Assembly (NCBI RefSeq): GCF_036021035.1
Contig: NZ_CP107930.1
Coordinates: 2,976,001-3,040,000 of the forward strand
Reading direction: 5' to 3'
DNA from: Kineococcus sp. NBC_00420
Lineage (GTDB): Bacteria > Actinomycetota > Actinomycetes > Actinomycetales > Kineococcaceae
Length of the DNA: 64,000 nucleotides
The notes under the pieces were generated by a model, which saw only the letters and a list, made by a program, of their open reading frames with translations, had not been told where the DNA came from and ran no database searches. Position 1 is the stretch's first letter. Every line of letters starts with the position of its first letter. Made by a program: the position numbers and the translations under genes. Of the stretch, positions 49,291 to 57,734 are shown piece after piece.

Positions 49291-50373
49291 TCAGTACGTC
49301 ATCCCCATCGCCTCCCGCACCCGCTGCAGCGTGGCGTCCGCGACCTCGTTCGCGTGCGCGTTCCCGGCGGCGAGGACGGCGCGCAGGTGGTCGTCCGCTC
49401 CCGCCAGCTCGCGACGGCGGGCCCGCAGCGGTCGCAGGTGTTCGTTCACCGACTCCGTGACCAGGTGCTTCAACGCGGCCGAACCGCCGTCGCCGATCTC
49501 CTCGGCGAGCCCCTCGGGGGGACGGCCGCAGCACAGCGAGGCCATCAGGAGGAGGTTCGCGACCTCGGGACGGTGCACCGGGTCGTAGCTGATCCGGCGC
49601 TCGGTGTTGGTGCGGGCGCTGCGGACCAACCGCGCCGTCTCGTCCTCGTCGGCCCGCAACGGGATGGAGTTCCCGGCGCTCTTGCTCATCTTCGCGCCGT
49701 CGGTCCCCAGCAGCAGCGGTGCGGCCGAGAGGAGGGCCTCGGGTTCGGGGAACACCTGGCCGTAGCGCTCCCCGAAGCGACGGGCCACGAGGCGTGCGGT
49801 CTCCAGGTGCGGCAACTGGTCCTGTCCGACCGGGACGAGGTTCGCACCGCAGAACAGGATGTCGGCCGCCTGGTGGACGGGGTAGGTCAGCAGCAGCCCG
49901 TTGGGTCCAGCTGCGCCGGAACCCCGGCGGGTGGCCGCCGCGGTCTCGGCCCTGACCGTGGGGTTCCGCTGGAGTTCCGCGACGCTCACCAGGCTGAGGA
50001 AGGGCAGCACCAGCTGGTTCAGCGCGGGAACGGCGCTGTGGGTGAAGACGGTCGCCCCGGGAACCCCGGAACCGTCGCGCACGGACAACCCCGCGGCCAG
50101 GTGGTCGAGGAGCACCTCGCGGACGTTCCCGCGGACGTCGCCGACGGAATCGCGGTCGGTGATCACCTGGTAGTCGGCGATCACGACGAAGACCTCGATC
50201 CCGGCCGTCTGGAGGCGGACCCGGTTGGCGAGGGTTCCGACGTAGTGGCCGAGGTGCAGGGGACCGGTGGGGCGGTCGCCGGTCAGGACGCGGAAACGTC
50301 CGGGATCGGCGAGCAGGTCGTGTTCGAGTTCGGCGCTGCGTCGTCGCGCGACGTCGATGGAGGTGGTGGACAA
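49291..50373 (-). CDS. trpS: Tryptophan--tRNA ligase, auxiliary (TrpRS II-like) type
   Basis: A 360-residue class I synthetase charging tRNA-Trp. The HIGH motif is PLHLGHY (38-44) in LTGDRPTGPLHLGHYVGTL, and KMSKS is in GTDGAKMSKSAGNS (about 222-235). The opening resembles the auxiliary TrpRS II group (for example the Deinococcus enzyme linked to nitric oxide synthase, and resistance-type TrpRS forms) rather than the SGIQPSG housekeeping type, as I recall. The start is TTG 50373 with GGGAG about six bases upstream. The 280-base leader contains hairpins. Whether it is the sole or second TrpRS of the genome cannot be told here. Confidence 0.9.
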   Translation of the reverse strand: MSTTSIDVARRRSAELEHDLLADPGRFRVLTGDRPTGPLHLGHYVGTLANRVRLQTAGIEVFVVIADYQVITDRDSVGDVRGNVREVLLDHLAAGLSVRDGSGVPGATVFTHSAVPALNQLVLPFLSLVSVAELQRNPTVRAETAAATRRGSGAAGPNGLLLTYPVHQAADILFCGANLVPVGQDQLPHLETARLVARRFGERYGQVFPEPEALLSAAPLLLGTDGAKMSKSAGNSIPLRADEDETARLVRSARTNTERRISYDPVHRPEVANLLLMASLCCGRPPEGLAEEIGDGGSAALKHLVTESVNEHLRPLRARRRELAGADDHLRAVLAAGNAHANEVADATLQRVREAMGMTY

Positions 50374-50453
50374 CGGGAACTCCCGGGGACGGGAGCCACC
50401 CACCGCACGTGTGCCACCCCGTGGCCCCGACCGCCGGTGGGCGGCTCGGGACG

Positions 50454-50483
50454 TGGAGGGTCGCGACAGCCGCCTTACGGCGA
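50454..50483 (-). promoter_or_regulatory. Hairpin with GUAA loop in the trpS leader
   Basis: On the minus strand AGTCGCC-GTAA-GGCGGCT folds as a seven-pair stem (one G-U) with a GUAA tetraloop, about 95-110 bases before the trpS start. A GGGTGGCAC stretch lies downstream, nearer the start. A translational control element is possible but not shown. Confidence 0.3.
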
Positions 50484-50581
50484 CTGCCACCCGGTGCACG
50501 GGGTCGTGGACACGCTGCGACGGTACCCGCTTCGCGCCTCCCGCGGTAAGGGTTTCCCCTCGTGCTGCGGCCGGACGCAGA

Positions 50582-50624
50582 TCGCCCCCCTCGTCCGCGC
50601 CGAGGCGGTGGACGAAGGGGGCGA
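50582..50624 (-). terminator. Strong hairpin terminator after the cell-wall-binding protein gene
   Basis: TCGCCCCCCTCGTCC (50582-50596) pairs with GGACGAAGGGGGCGA (50610-50624), with one mismatch and a 13-base loop. It sits 31 bases after the stop of the gene ending at 50655. Confidence 0.7.
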
Positions 50625-50654
50625 CTGACGTGGGTGTTCGTGGAGCGGGTGGGA

Positions 50655-51686
50655 CTACTGGACCGCTGCGGTCGCCGCGTCCGCGGTGGCCTGCGGCACC
50701 GACGGGGTTCCGCCGAAGATCCATCCGGTGCCCGGGAGGACGTAGTTGCCCTTCTTCGCGACCAGGTAGGCCTTCGTGCTGTCGCCCAGGGAGCCGTCGA
50801 AGCCGGTGAAGACGAGCGACACCCCGTAGGAACCCGCGACCGGGGCCGCGGCGAGCGCGTCGGCCGCGGTGGCGTCCGTCCCGCCGACGAGGGCCACGCT
50901 CTGCGGGTCGAAGTTGTCGTTCGCGATGACGTCGTCGGCGATCTTGGTGGCCGTCTCCTGGCGGTTCGCACCGCCGAGGCGCTGGGTCCCCGCGACCTGG
51001 GTGTAGACGGAGTCGGAGACCGACGTCGAACTCCCCAGCACGACCCGGTTCGTCGTCCCGAGTTCCTTCAGGGCGTCCGCGGTCGCGGCCGGGACGCTGT
51101 TCGGGTCGGTCAGCAGGATCGGGTAGTTCCGGGCCCACGCGACCGGTCCGGCGGCGAGGGCGTCGGCGGTGGAGAGCCCGCTGGCGATGAACACCTGTTC
51201 CGGTGCGTCACCGGAGTCGTCGGCCTCCGCGACCAGGGCGGAGGTCTCGTAGCGGTCCGCGCCGGCGAGGCGGTGCACGGTCTTGCCCGCTGCCTTCCAG
51301 GCGTCCTCCTGGGCCTGCGAGACCCGGTTGGTGCCGCCGACGATCCAGACGTCGGTGGCCCCGAGACGCGCGATCTCGGTCGCGGTGGAGGCCGGCACGG
51401 CGTTCGTGTCGGTGTAGAGGATCGGGGCGCTCTTCAGGCCCGCGAGGTAGGACGCGGTGAGGCCGTCGACGGTGGCGTACCCGTTGACGATGACGATGTC
51501 GCTCGCCGTGTCGTCGGTGGGGTAGAGCAGCTTCGAGGCGGCCACGGCCGTCGCGAAGCGGTCCGCGCCCGAGATGCGGTGGTCGAACTTGAAGCCGGTG
51601 GCCGCCTGCGCGGGCAGGGCGACGGAGACGGTGGTGCCGAGGCCGACGAGCACGGCGACACCGGCGGTGATGACGGATCTCTTCAC
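50655..51686 (-). CDS. Secreted cell-wall-binding-repeat (CW_binding_2) protein
   Basis: A 343-residue exported protein with a Sec signal peptide (1-28, cleavage after PAQA). It is almost entirely made of three cell-wall-binding repeats 2 of about 90-100 residues. The recurrent motifs are RISGADRFATAVAAS, RLAGADRYETSALVA and RLGGANRQETATKIA, each followed by a strand VWIVGGTNRVS-like segment. In clostridial and actinobacterial surface proteins these triplets anchor S-layer or enzyme domains to wall polymers. There is no extra catalytic domain here. GTG 51686 has a weak GAAAGAAG site. A strong hairpin terminator follows. Co-oriented with the ferritin-like gene 35 bases upstream. Confidence 0.92.
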   Translation of the reverse strand: MKRSVITAGVAVLVGLGTTVSVALPAQAATGFKFDHRISGADRFATAVAASKLLYPTDDTASDIVIVNGYATVDGLTASYLAGLKSAPILYTDTNAVPASTATEIARLGATDVWIVGGTNRVSQAQEDAWKAAGKTVHRLAGADRYETSALVAEADDSGDAPEQVFIASGLSTADALAAGPVAWARNYPILLTDPNSVPAATADALKELGTTNRVVLGSSTSVSDSVYTQVAGTQRLGGANRQETATKIADDVIANDNFDPQSVALVGGTDATAADALAAAPVAGSYGVSLVFTGFDGSLGDSTKAYLVAKKGNYVLPGTGWIFGGTPSVPQATADAATAAVQ

Positions 51687-51721
51687 GGTGTTCTTCTTTC
51701 GAGAGGTCGAGGGGGACAGGG

Positions 51722-52735
51722 TCAGCTGGTCTTGAGGTCGCCGTTGAGACCGGCGGGGTAGAACCCGCCCTTGCTGACGCCGGTGCCCGGGGTCAGGTAC
51801 ACGATGTTGAGGACTTCCTGCGGCGAACGGCTGAACGCGATCGAGTTCGCGTCGGTCGGGACGAGGTTCGCGCGCCCGGACGCACCGGTCGTGATGCCCT
51901 GGTCCTTGTCCGCGCCGGCCCCGTCGAGGGAGTCGCGGGCGTCGGAGATGGCGTTGGTGGGGGTGGAGAGGCCGTTCTCGTACAGCAGGGTGCGCACGAT
52001 GCCCGCGTGGTACGCCTCGACGGCGAGGATGCCGGCCGCGGCCTCGAGGTAGTCCTTGTTCTGGATGAGCGGTGCCGCGCCCTTGTAGGCGGTGACCCCG
52101 ACGTCTTCGAAGAGGAACGCCCCGAGCAGGAAGAACGCCTCGGAGGAGAACGGGTCGAAGGTCTCGCCCTGCTTGATGACCCCGGCGGCGACGGCCGCAC
52201 CGGTGAAGGAGTTCTGCAGGTCGATCGTCGGCCGTGCGACGGCGGCAGCCCCGAGGTTCGCACGCAGGAACTTCACGTGGGCGATCTCGTCGTTGGCGAT
52301 CTCTTCGGCGTAGTAGCGCATCGACTTGCTCTTGAAGGGCACCCGGTGCCCGCCGGTGACGCCACCCATGGTGCCGGTACCGGTGGCCATGGCTTCGGAC
52401 AGGCCGTGGCCGTAGGCGGCGAAGCAGTAGAACTCGGCTTCGAGGTATTCCAAGTTGAGGGCGAAGTTGAGAACCGTGCCGTCACTGATGGGGTCGCCCG
52501 GGGCGGCTTCCGCGGGGGCGGCGACGGAAGCTCCGACGAGGCCGGCGCCGACGGTGCCGGCGGACAGCAGGCCCATGCCGCGCAGGAAGTTCCTGCGGTC
52601 GGCGGGGGTCTCGGAACTGCGGTTGATCATGTCGACGATGAGAGACTTCTTGAACATGGGCAGCCTTAGAGTCAGGGCGCCGTCCTTGGCACCGGTGCTC
52701 GACGCGGCAGGTGTCACGTCGTCGTCTTCGGACAT
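51722..52735 (-). CDS. Tat-exported ferritin-like domain protein
   Basis: A protein of up to 337 residues. A Tat signal is clear (ADRRNFLRGMGLLSAGTVGA, then hydrophobic stretch and AEAA). The rest is a ferritin-like four-helix domain with metal-type Glu/His motifs NLEYLEAEFYCFAAYG, EEIANDEIAHVKFLRANLG and ILAVEAYHAGIVRTLLYE. Proteins of this kind are abundant in desiccation- and radiation-resistant Actinobacteria, but their reaction is not known. The longest start is ATG 52735; ATG 52657 (MFKKSLIVDM), with AAGG six bases upstream, gives a more usual Tat leader and may be correct. It is upstream of the cell-wall-binding protein gene on the same strand. Confidence 0.88.
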   Translation of the reverse strand: MSEDDDVTPAASSTGAKDGALTLRLPMFKKSLIVDMINRSSETPADRRNFLRGMGLLSAGTVGAGLVGASVAAPAEAAPGDPISDGTVLNFALNLEYLEAEFYCFAAYGHGLSEAMATGTGTMGGVTGGHRVPFKSKSMRYYAEEIANDEIAHVKFLRANLGAAAVARPTIDLQNSFTGAAVAAGVIKQGETFDPFSSEAFFLLGAFLFEDVGVTAYKGAAPLIQNKDYLEAAAGILAVEAYHAGIVRTLLYENGLSTPTNAISDARDSLDGAGADKDQGITTGASGRANLVPTDANSIAFSRSPQEVLNIVYLTPGTGVSKGGFYPAGLNGDLKTS

Positions 52736-52772
52736 CAGACGTTCGGTGCCGGTCGTGCCCTGGATGGGTACG

Positions 52773-52808
52773 GCTCAACACGTTCTGAGGTCGCCTCAAC
52801 ACACCTTG
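52773..52808 (-). repeat. Direct repeat GTGTTGAG upstream of the ferritin-like gene
   Basis: Minus strand carries GTGTTGAGGC and GTGTTGAGCC about 22 bases apart, ahead of the ferritin-like gene. Could be activator half sites; nothing further can be said. Confidence 0.35.
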
Positions 52809-52849
52809 CCCTGACCGCGCTCTTTTCGCTACTCCTTGTGATCAATTGC

Positions 52850-53365
52850 CTACATCGCGCCAGGAGAGCCGCCGGGCACCGATCCCGGCTGCAGGAGCGG
52901 GGCGAGGCGGTCCCAGCGGGCGATCTCGCACCCGTCGGTCCGCACGAAGCGGGCGTCGACGCTGACGCCGTCCCAGGTCCCCTGGACGGTCGCGACCTGC
53001 GGACCGCCGTAGATCATCGTGCAGGCCATGTCCTTGTCGACGGGTGCCCACGGGTCCTTCGCCGCGGCGATCGCCGCGCAGGCGTTCGTGGCGTCGGGGT
53101 GGTCGCCCGAGACGGTCCCGTCGATCGAGCAGGCCAGCTGCCAGGTCTGGCGGGTGCCGTTCCCGTCGTCGAGGGCGACGGTCAGCGACCTCTCGGCGGG
53201 GGTCGTCGTCGCCGACGGACCGGACGGGCTCGAACTGCTCATCGTGGGACTCCCTGCCTGTTCCTGTCCGCAACCGCCGAGGACCGCGAGACCGGCCAGG
53301 GCGATCGCGGCGAGACCGCCCCGTGCTGCCGGGACGGCCCTGCGGGCCTTCGTTCGTGCGGTCAC
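52850..53365 (-). CDS. Subtilisin-inhibitor (SSI) family lipoprotein
   Basis: A 171-residue lipoprotein from GTG 53365: basic n-region, hydrophobic helix and lipobox VLGGC (Cys 32), then a Ser/Pro/Thr linker and an SSI domain. Paired cysteines flank QLACSIDGTVSGDHPDATNA and DMACTMIYGGPQV; the reactive-site region TMIYGG aligns with MVYD of Streptomyces SSI, giving Met as the P1 residue. GTWDGVSVDARFVRTDGCEI is the conserved C-terminal hairpin. SSI proteins inhibit subtilisin-like serine proteases and are usually freely secreted, so a membrane-anchored form is unusual. Longer starts (53413, 53464) are possible. Confidence 0.8.
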   Translation of the reverse strand: MTARTKARRAVPAARGGLAAIALAGLAVLGGCGQEQAGSPTMSSSSPSGPSATTTPAERSLTVALDDGNGTRQTWQLACSIDGTVSGDHPDATNACAAIAAAKDPWAPVDKDMACTMIYGGPQVATVQGTWDGVSVDARFVRTDGCEIARWDRLAPLLQPGSVPGGSPGAM

Positions 53366-53595
53366 CCGGGTACGACGCGGCGTGGCCGGCGCCGGTTCCC
53401 GCCGGTGCGACACGCGGGCGGTGACAGGGCCGCACCACCACCGTAGGCTGGGGCTTTTGACCACTTCCGGGAATTCTCAGAACCACCACGTTCATCATCC
53501 CGCGAACGGTGTCGAGATCACAACGTTGTTGTCCCGCAGCGATTCCGGCAGAATCAGTCGGCTCTCACGAACCGGGTCGAGCTTCAGGAGGAACC

Positions 53596-55638
53596 GTGTC
53601 CGACCACGACGGCGTCCTCGCCGCCGAGCAGTCCCACCTCGACCACGCCCGTGCGGAACTCGCCCGCATGCGCGAGCACACGCTGTCCCTCGTCCCCGAC
53701 GGTGGGGACGCCATCGCCGACGAGGCCCTCGCCTGGGCCCTGCACCGCCGCGCCCTCAGCCTCGTCGACGACCCGTCGACGACGCTGTTCTTCGGTCGCA
53801 CCGACCACGACGACGGCCAGCGCCTGCACATCGGGCGCCGCCACGTCACCGACTCCCACGGCGACCCCGTCGTCATCGACTGGCGCGCCGACGTCTCGCG
53901 CGGCTTCTACCGGGCCACCCGCGACGACCGCGCGGGGGTGCGATTGCGCCGCCGGTTCGGGGTCGAGGAGGGCCGGCTGACGGCCTACGAGGACGAGCAC
54001 CTCGTCGACCGGCACGAGCAGGACCACTCCAGCGCCATCCTGGCCCGCGAGATCGAGCGCCCACGCTCCGGCCCCATGCGCGACATCGTCGCCACCATCC
54101 AGCCCGAGCAGGACGCCCTGGTGCGCGCCGACGCCCAGACCACGGTCTGCGTCCAGGGGGCCCCCGGAACCGGGAAGACGGCCGTCGGTCTGCACCGCGC
54201 GGCGTGGTTGCTCTACGCCCACCGCGAGCGCCTGACCCGGCAGGGCGTGCTGGTCATCGGGCCGAACCGGGCGTTCCTGTCGCACATCTCGGCCGTGCTG
54301 CCCGCGCTGGGTGAGGTCGAGGTCGAGCAGCGCACCGTCACCGAACTCCTGACCGTCGCGGGCGACGGGCGCAAGGAGGTGCGGTTGCGCGGTGAGGAAC
54401 CCCCCTCGGTGGCCACGCTCAAGGGGGACGGGCGGATGGCCGAGGTGGTGCGCCGGGCGGTGTGGTCGGTCGTGGGCGACCCGGCGCAGGTCCTCGAGAG
54501 CGGGGCCGTCGTCGTCACCCGCGGGTCGCGGCGGTGGCGGGTCCCCGGCTACCTCGTCAAGGACCTCCTGCACGAGCTGACCCACCGCGGGATCCGCTAC
54601 GAGGCCGCGCGAGCCCTGCTGCCGCAACGGCTCTCGCACGCCGTCCTGCAGTTGTTCGAAGCGGCGGGGGACTCCCCGGACGACGTGGTGCAGGACGCCG
54701 TCGCCCGCAGCGCCGAGGTGAGGAAGGCCGTGAAGCTGCTGATGCCGGCCCAGGACGCGGCGAAGGTGCTGTGGCGGCTGCTGTCCGACCGCGAGTTCCT
54801 CGTCGCGAACTCGCAGGACCTGCTGACCGGGGCCGAACGCGACCTGCTGCTGTGGCCGAGACCCCCGCGCACCGCGGGGACCGCGAAGTGGACGGCCGCC
54901 GACAGCGTCCTCCTCGACGAGATCGGCGACCAGCTGCAGCGCACCCGGTCCCGCGCACACGTCGTCCTCGACGAGGCGCAGGACCTCTCCGCCATGCAGC
55001 TGCGCGCCGTCGGCCGGCGCTGCAGCACGGGTGCGGCGACCGTCCTCGGCGACATCGCCCAGGGGACGACACCGTGGTCGGCGAGCAGCTGGGACGACGT
55101 GCTCGGCCACCTCGGGAAACCCGACGGCAGCCTCGAGGTCCTCGACCGGGGTTTCCGCGTCCCCTCGGCCGTCATCGACTACGCGGCGAGACTGCTGCCC
55201 CGCATCGCTCCCGACCTCTCCGTCCCGACGTCGGTGCGTGACGACCCCGGGCGCCTCGACGTCCTCGAGGTTCCCGACCCGGTGGCGTGGTCGGCGACGG
55301 TCACCGCGCAACTGCTGGCCGAGGAGGGTTCCGTCGGTGTGGTCGTGGCGGCGAACTCGCTCGAGGCGGTGGCCTCGACGTTGACCGCGGCGGGGGTCGA
55401 GTTCTCCCGGCTCGACGAGGTCGTCGAAGGTGATGTGCAGCAACGGGTGTCGCTGGTCCCGGCGAGCCTGGTCAAGGGTCTGGAGTTCGACCGGGTGCTC
55501 GTCGTGGAACCCGCCGACATCGTCGACGGGGAACCCGACGAGCGCACCGGCCTGCGCCGCCTCTACGTGAGCCTCACCCGCGCGGTCACCGCGATGGTGG
55601 TGCTGCACTCCCGGGAACTCCCGCCGGAACTCGCCTGA
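53596..55638 (+). CDS. HelD-like UvrD-type helicase / RNA polymerase recycling ATPase
   Basis: A 680-residue superfamily 1 ATPase. Walker A is GAPGTGKTAVG (about 188-198), Walker B VVLDEAQDLSAMQ (about 455-467), and late helicase motifs VSLVPASLVKGLEFDRVLVV and RRLYVSLTRAVTAMVV follow. The N-terminal coiled-coil region (EQSHLDHARAELARMREHTL) is the HelD-specific arm that enters the RNA polymerase secondary channel to release stalled or sigma-blocked enzyme. GTG 53596 follows AGGAGGAAC. HelD proteins in Actinobacteria also protect against rifamycins. It stands alone, 17 bases from the convergent prs gene. Confidence 0.93.
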   Translation: MSDHDGVLAAEQSHLDHARAELARMREHTLSLVPDGGDAIADEALAWALHRRALSLVDDPSTTLFFGRTDHDDGQRLHIGRRHVTDSHGDPVVIDWRADVSRGFYRATRDDRAGVRLRRRFGVEEGRLTAYEDEHLVDRHEQDHSSAILAREIERPRSGPMRDIVATIQPEQDALVRADAQTTVCVQGAPGTGKTAVGLHRAAWLLYAHRERLTRQGVLVIGPNRAFLSHISAVLPALGEVEVEQRTVTELLTVAGDGRKEVRLRGEEPPSVATLKGDGRMAEVVRRAVWSVVGDPAQVLESGAVVVTRGSRRWRVPGYLVKDLLHELTHRGIRYEAARALLPQRLSHAVLQLFEAAGDSPDDVVQDAVARSAEVRKAVKLLMPAQDAAKVLWRLLSDREFLVANSQDLLTGAERDLLLWPRPPRTAGTAKWTAADSVLLDEIGDQLQRTRSRAHVVLDEAQDLSAMQLRAVGRRCSTGAATVLGDIAQGTTPWSASSWDDVLGHLGKPDGSLEVLDRGFRVPSAVIDYAARLLPRIAPDLSVPTSVRDDPGRLDVLEVPDPVAWSATVTAQLLAEEGSVGVVVAANSLEAVASTLTAAGVEFSRLDEVVEGDVQQRVSLVPASLVKGLEFDRVLVVEPADIVDGEPDERTGLRRLYVSLTRAVTAMVVLHSRELPPELA

Positions 55639-55655
55639 CCGGCGACCCCGGGTGG

Positions 55656-56606
55656 TCAGTGCTGGAACAGGGCGCTGACGGACTCGCCTTCGTGGATGTG
55701 GCGGATCGCGGTCGCCAGCGCCGGGGCCACCGAGATGACGGACAGCCCGGGGCGCGGGCCGCCGCGCAGCGGCACGGTGTCGGTGCAGACGACCTCGTCG
55801 ATGTCGGGGTGCTTGATGAGGCGGTCGAGGGCGTCGCCGGCGAAGATCCCGTGGGTGCAGGCCACCCGGATGCTGGCGACCTTCAGCTCCTTCAGGCGGG
55901 CGACGAGCTCGAAGACGGTGCTGCCCTTGGCGATCTCGTCGTCGAGGACGATGACGTCCTTGCCGGTGACCTCGCCGATGACGTTGGCGATGACGACCCG
56001 GTCGTCGGGGAAGCGCTGCTTGGCGCCGGCGGCGACCCCGCAGCCGAGCATCCGTGCGAAGGCGGCCGCGGGTTTCGCGTAGCCGAGGTCCGGGGAGACC
56101 ACGACGGTGTTGGAGAGGTCGTCGCCGTCGAAGTGCGTCGCGAGCTGGTGCAGCGCGTGCAGGTGGTCGACGGGGATCCGGAAGAACCCGTGGACCTGCG
56201 GGGAGTGCAGGGTCATCGCGAGCACGTGGTCGGCGCCGGCGGTCTCGAGCAGGTCCGCCACGAGGCGACCGCCGATCGAGATGCGGCCGGCGTCCTTCTT
56301 GTCCGAGCGCGCGTAGGCGTAGTGCGGCATGACGGCGGTGACGCGTCCGGCGGAGGCGTGCTTAGCGGCGTCGAGCATGAGCAGCAGCTCGACCAGCGCC
56401 TCCTGCACCGGGGGGACCAGCGGCTGGATGATGTAGACGTCGCGCTGGCGGCAGTTGGCCTCGAGCTGGACCTCGAGGCAGTCGTTGGAGAAGCGGCTCA
56501 CCCGGGTGGGGGAGAGGGCGATGCCCATCTCCGCGGCCACCGCCCGGGCCAGCTCGGGATGGGCCGAGCCACTGAAGAGGGCGATGTCTCGCAGGCTGTC
56601 ACGCAC
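55656..56606 (-). CDS. prs: Ribose-phosphate pyrophosphokinase, divergent actinobacterial type
   Basis: A 316-residue PRPP synthase-family protein: ribose 5-phosphate plus ATP gives PRPP for nucleotide, His and Trp synthesis. FSNDCLEVQLEANCRQRDVY, MPHYAYARSDKKDAGRISIG and HSPQVHGFFRIPVDHLHAL correspond to the flexible-loop and active-site motifs. The PRPP-binding loop reads DVIVLDDEIAKGSTVFEL instead of the usual VDDMIDTGGT, so key positions differ from housekeeping Prs. I recall this form as a second Prs-like protein in Actinobacteria. GTG 56606 has TAGCGT eight bases upstream. Divergent from the rhodanese gene. Confidence 0.85.
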   Translation of the reverse strand: MRDSLRDIALFSGSAHPELARAVAAEMGIALSPTRVSRFSNDCLEVQLEANCRQRDVYIIQPLVPPVQEALVELLLMLDAAKHASAGRVTAVMPHYAYARSDKKDAGRISIGGRLVADLLETAGADHVLAMTLHSPQVHGFFRIPVDHLHALHQLATHFDGDDLSNTVVVSPDLGYAKPAAAFARMLGCGVAAGAKQRFPDDRVVIANVIGEVTGKDVIVLDDEIAKGSTVFELVARLKELKVASIRVACTHGIFAGDALDRLIKHPDIDEVVCTDTVPLRGGPRPGLSVISVAPALATAIRHIHEGESVSALFQH

Positions 56607-56614
56607 GAGGCGCC

Positions 56615-56620
56615 ACGCTA
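56615..56620 (-). promoter_or_regulatory. Putative -10 element (TAGCGT) for prs
   Basis: TAGCGT on the minus strand, eight bases before GTG 56606. Confidence 0.5.
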
Positions 56621-56643
56621 GCCCCCGTCGTCCCCGGGCGACG

Positions 56644-56649
56644 TAGGGT
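56644..56649 (+). promoter_or_regulatory. Putative -10 element (TAGGGT) for the rhodanese gene
   Basis: TAGGGT, six bases before ATG 56656; no ribosome binding site in between. Confidence 0.55.
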
Positions 56650-56655
56650 CGGGGC

Positions 56656-57003
56656 ATGACCGACTCGAACACCTTCGACGTCGACGGGGTCCGCACCACC
56701 ACGGTGACGGACCTGGCCGACGACGCCGTGATCATCGACGTCCGTGAGGACGACGAGTGGGAGGCGGGCCACATCCCCTCCGCCGTGCACATCCCGATGG
56801 GCCAGGTGCCGCAGCGACTGGGGGACCTCCCCGACGGTGAGCTCCACATCGTCTGCCGCTCCGGCGGCCGCTCGCGCCGGACGACGGAGTGGCTGCAGCG
56901 CAACGGCTACGACGCCGTCAACGTCGACGGCGGGATGTCGGCGTGGGCCGAGGCCGGCCGCGGCATGGAGTCGAGCTCCGGTCAGGAGCCGTTCGTCCGC
57001 TGA
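56656..57003 (+). CDS. Rhodanese-like sulfurtransferase
   Basis: A 115-residue single rhodanese domain. The catalytic loop is CRSGGRS (Cys 67), preceded by VIIDVREDDEWEAGHIPSAV (25-44), the canonical rhodanese pattern, and VNVDGGMSAW closes it. It would transfer sulfane sulfur (for example thiosulfate to cyanide or a protein acceptor). ATG 56656 follows TAGGGT by six bases. Its last 22 bases overlap the convergent alpha/beta hydrolase gene. Confidence 0.93.
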   Translation: MTDSNTFDVDGVRTTTVTDLADDAVIIDVREDDEWEAGHIPSAVHIPMGQVPQRLGDLPDGELHIVCRSGGRSRRTTEWLQRNGYDAVNVDGGMSAWAEAGRGMESSSGQEPFVR

Positions 57004-57695
57004 GCCACCCGCTCGAGCAGGCCCCGCAGCAGGTCGTTGACCTCCGCGGGCCGCTCGAACGGCGGGGAGTGCCCGCAGTCCAGGACGTGCAGCTCGGCGT
57101 CGGGCAGCAGTCGCGTCGCCCGTTCGGCGTCCGCGACCGGGCGGGCGACGTCGTGCAGGCCGTGCATCACCAGCGCCGGGACGTCGAGGCCGCGCAGCGC
57201 CTGGCTGACGTCGAGGGCCTGCTGGCTGCGCAGCGCCTGCACGGCGTGCTCGGGCTCGATCCGGGCGGGGTACCCGAGCAGCAGCGAGCGCAGCGGTTCG
57301 TCGGGCGGCTTCGCCACCGAACGGGCCAGGAAGCTCGCGAAGAACTCCGGGCCCCACCCGGTGAGGACCCGGTCGATGACCCGGCTGACGTCACCCTGCG
57401 TGCGCATGTGTGCGCCGGTGTCGCAGAGCGCGATCCCGCGCAGCCGCTCGCCGAGGGCCTGCCCCGCGAGCGCCGCGACGACTCCGCCGGTGGAGTGGCC
57501 GAACAGGACGACGGGACCGGGGACGAGCGCGGCGACGCGCGACGCGACGGTGCGCAGGTCGTGCGGGGGTGGGTCCTCCAGCCAGCCCACGGTGCGGACG
57601 TCGACTCCCAGGTCCCGCGTGCACTCCGCGTAGGCCGCCGGGGGGCACAACGTCCCCGGGACGCAGACGAGGGTCACGCGGTCGAGCGGTGGCAC
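56982..57695 (-). CDS. Alpha/beta hydrolase
   Basis: A 237-residue alpha/beta hydrolase. The nucleophile elbow is LFGHSTGGVV (Ser 68), the acid is probably Asp in HGLHDVARPV, and the base His is in DCGHSPPFERP. N-terminal VTLVCVPGTLCPPAAY contributes the oxyanion hole. It resembles small MenH-like hydrolases (GHSTGG in place of GHSMGG), but the substrate is unknown. GTG 57695 has TAGGGT seven bases upstream. Confidence 0.9.
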   Translation of the reverse strand: MPPLDRVTLVCVPGTLCPPAAYAECTRDLGVDVRTVGWLEDPPPHDLRTVASRVAALVPGPVVLFGHSTGGVVAALAGQALGERLRGIALCDTGAHMRTQGDVSRVIDRVLTGWGPEFFASFLARSVAKPPDEPLRSLLLGYPARIEPEHAVQALRSQQALDVSQALRGLDVPALVMHGLHDVARPVADAERATRLLPDAELHVLDCGHSPPFERPAEVNDLLRGLLERVAQRTNGS

Positions 57696-57702
57696 AGGAG
57701 GA

Positions 57703-57708
57703 ACCCTA
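57703..57708 (-). promoter_or_regulatory. Putative -10 element (TAGGGT) for the alpha/beta hydrolase
   Basis: TAGGGT on the minus strand, seven bases before GTG 57695, just downstream of the gpgS terminator hairpin. Confidence 0.5.
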
Positions 57709-57734
57709 GGACCGGACGACCGGTCTCCCGCAAG

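Noticed and set aside
50374-50520. T-box riboswitch before trpS
   Set aside because: GGGTGGCAC is followed by ACGTGCGG rather than CGCG, and no clear stem I or Trp specifier was found; kept only as a speculative structured leader.
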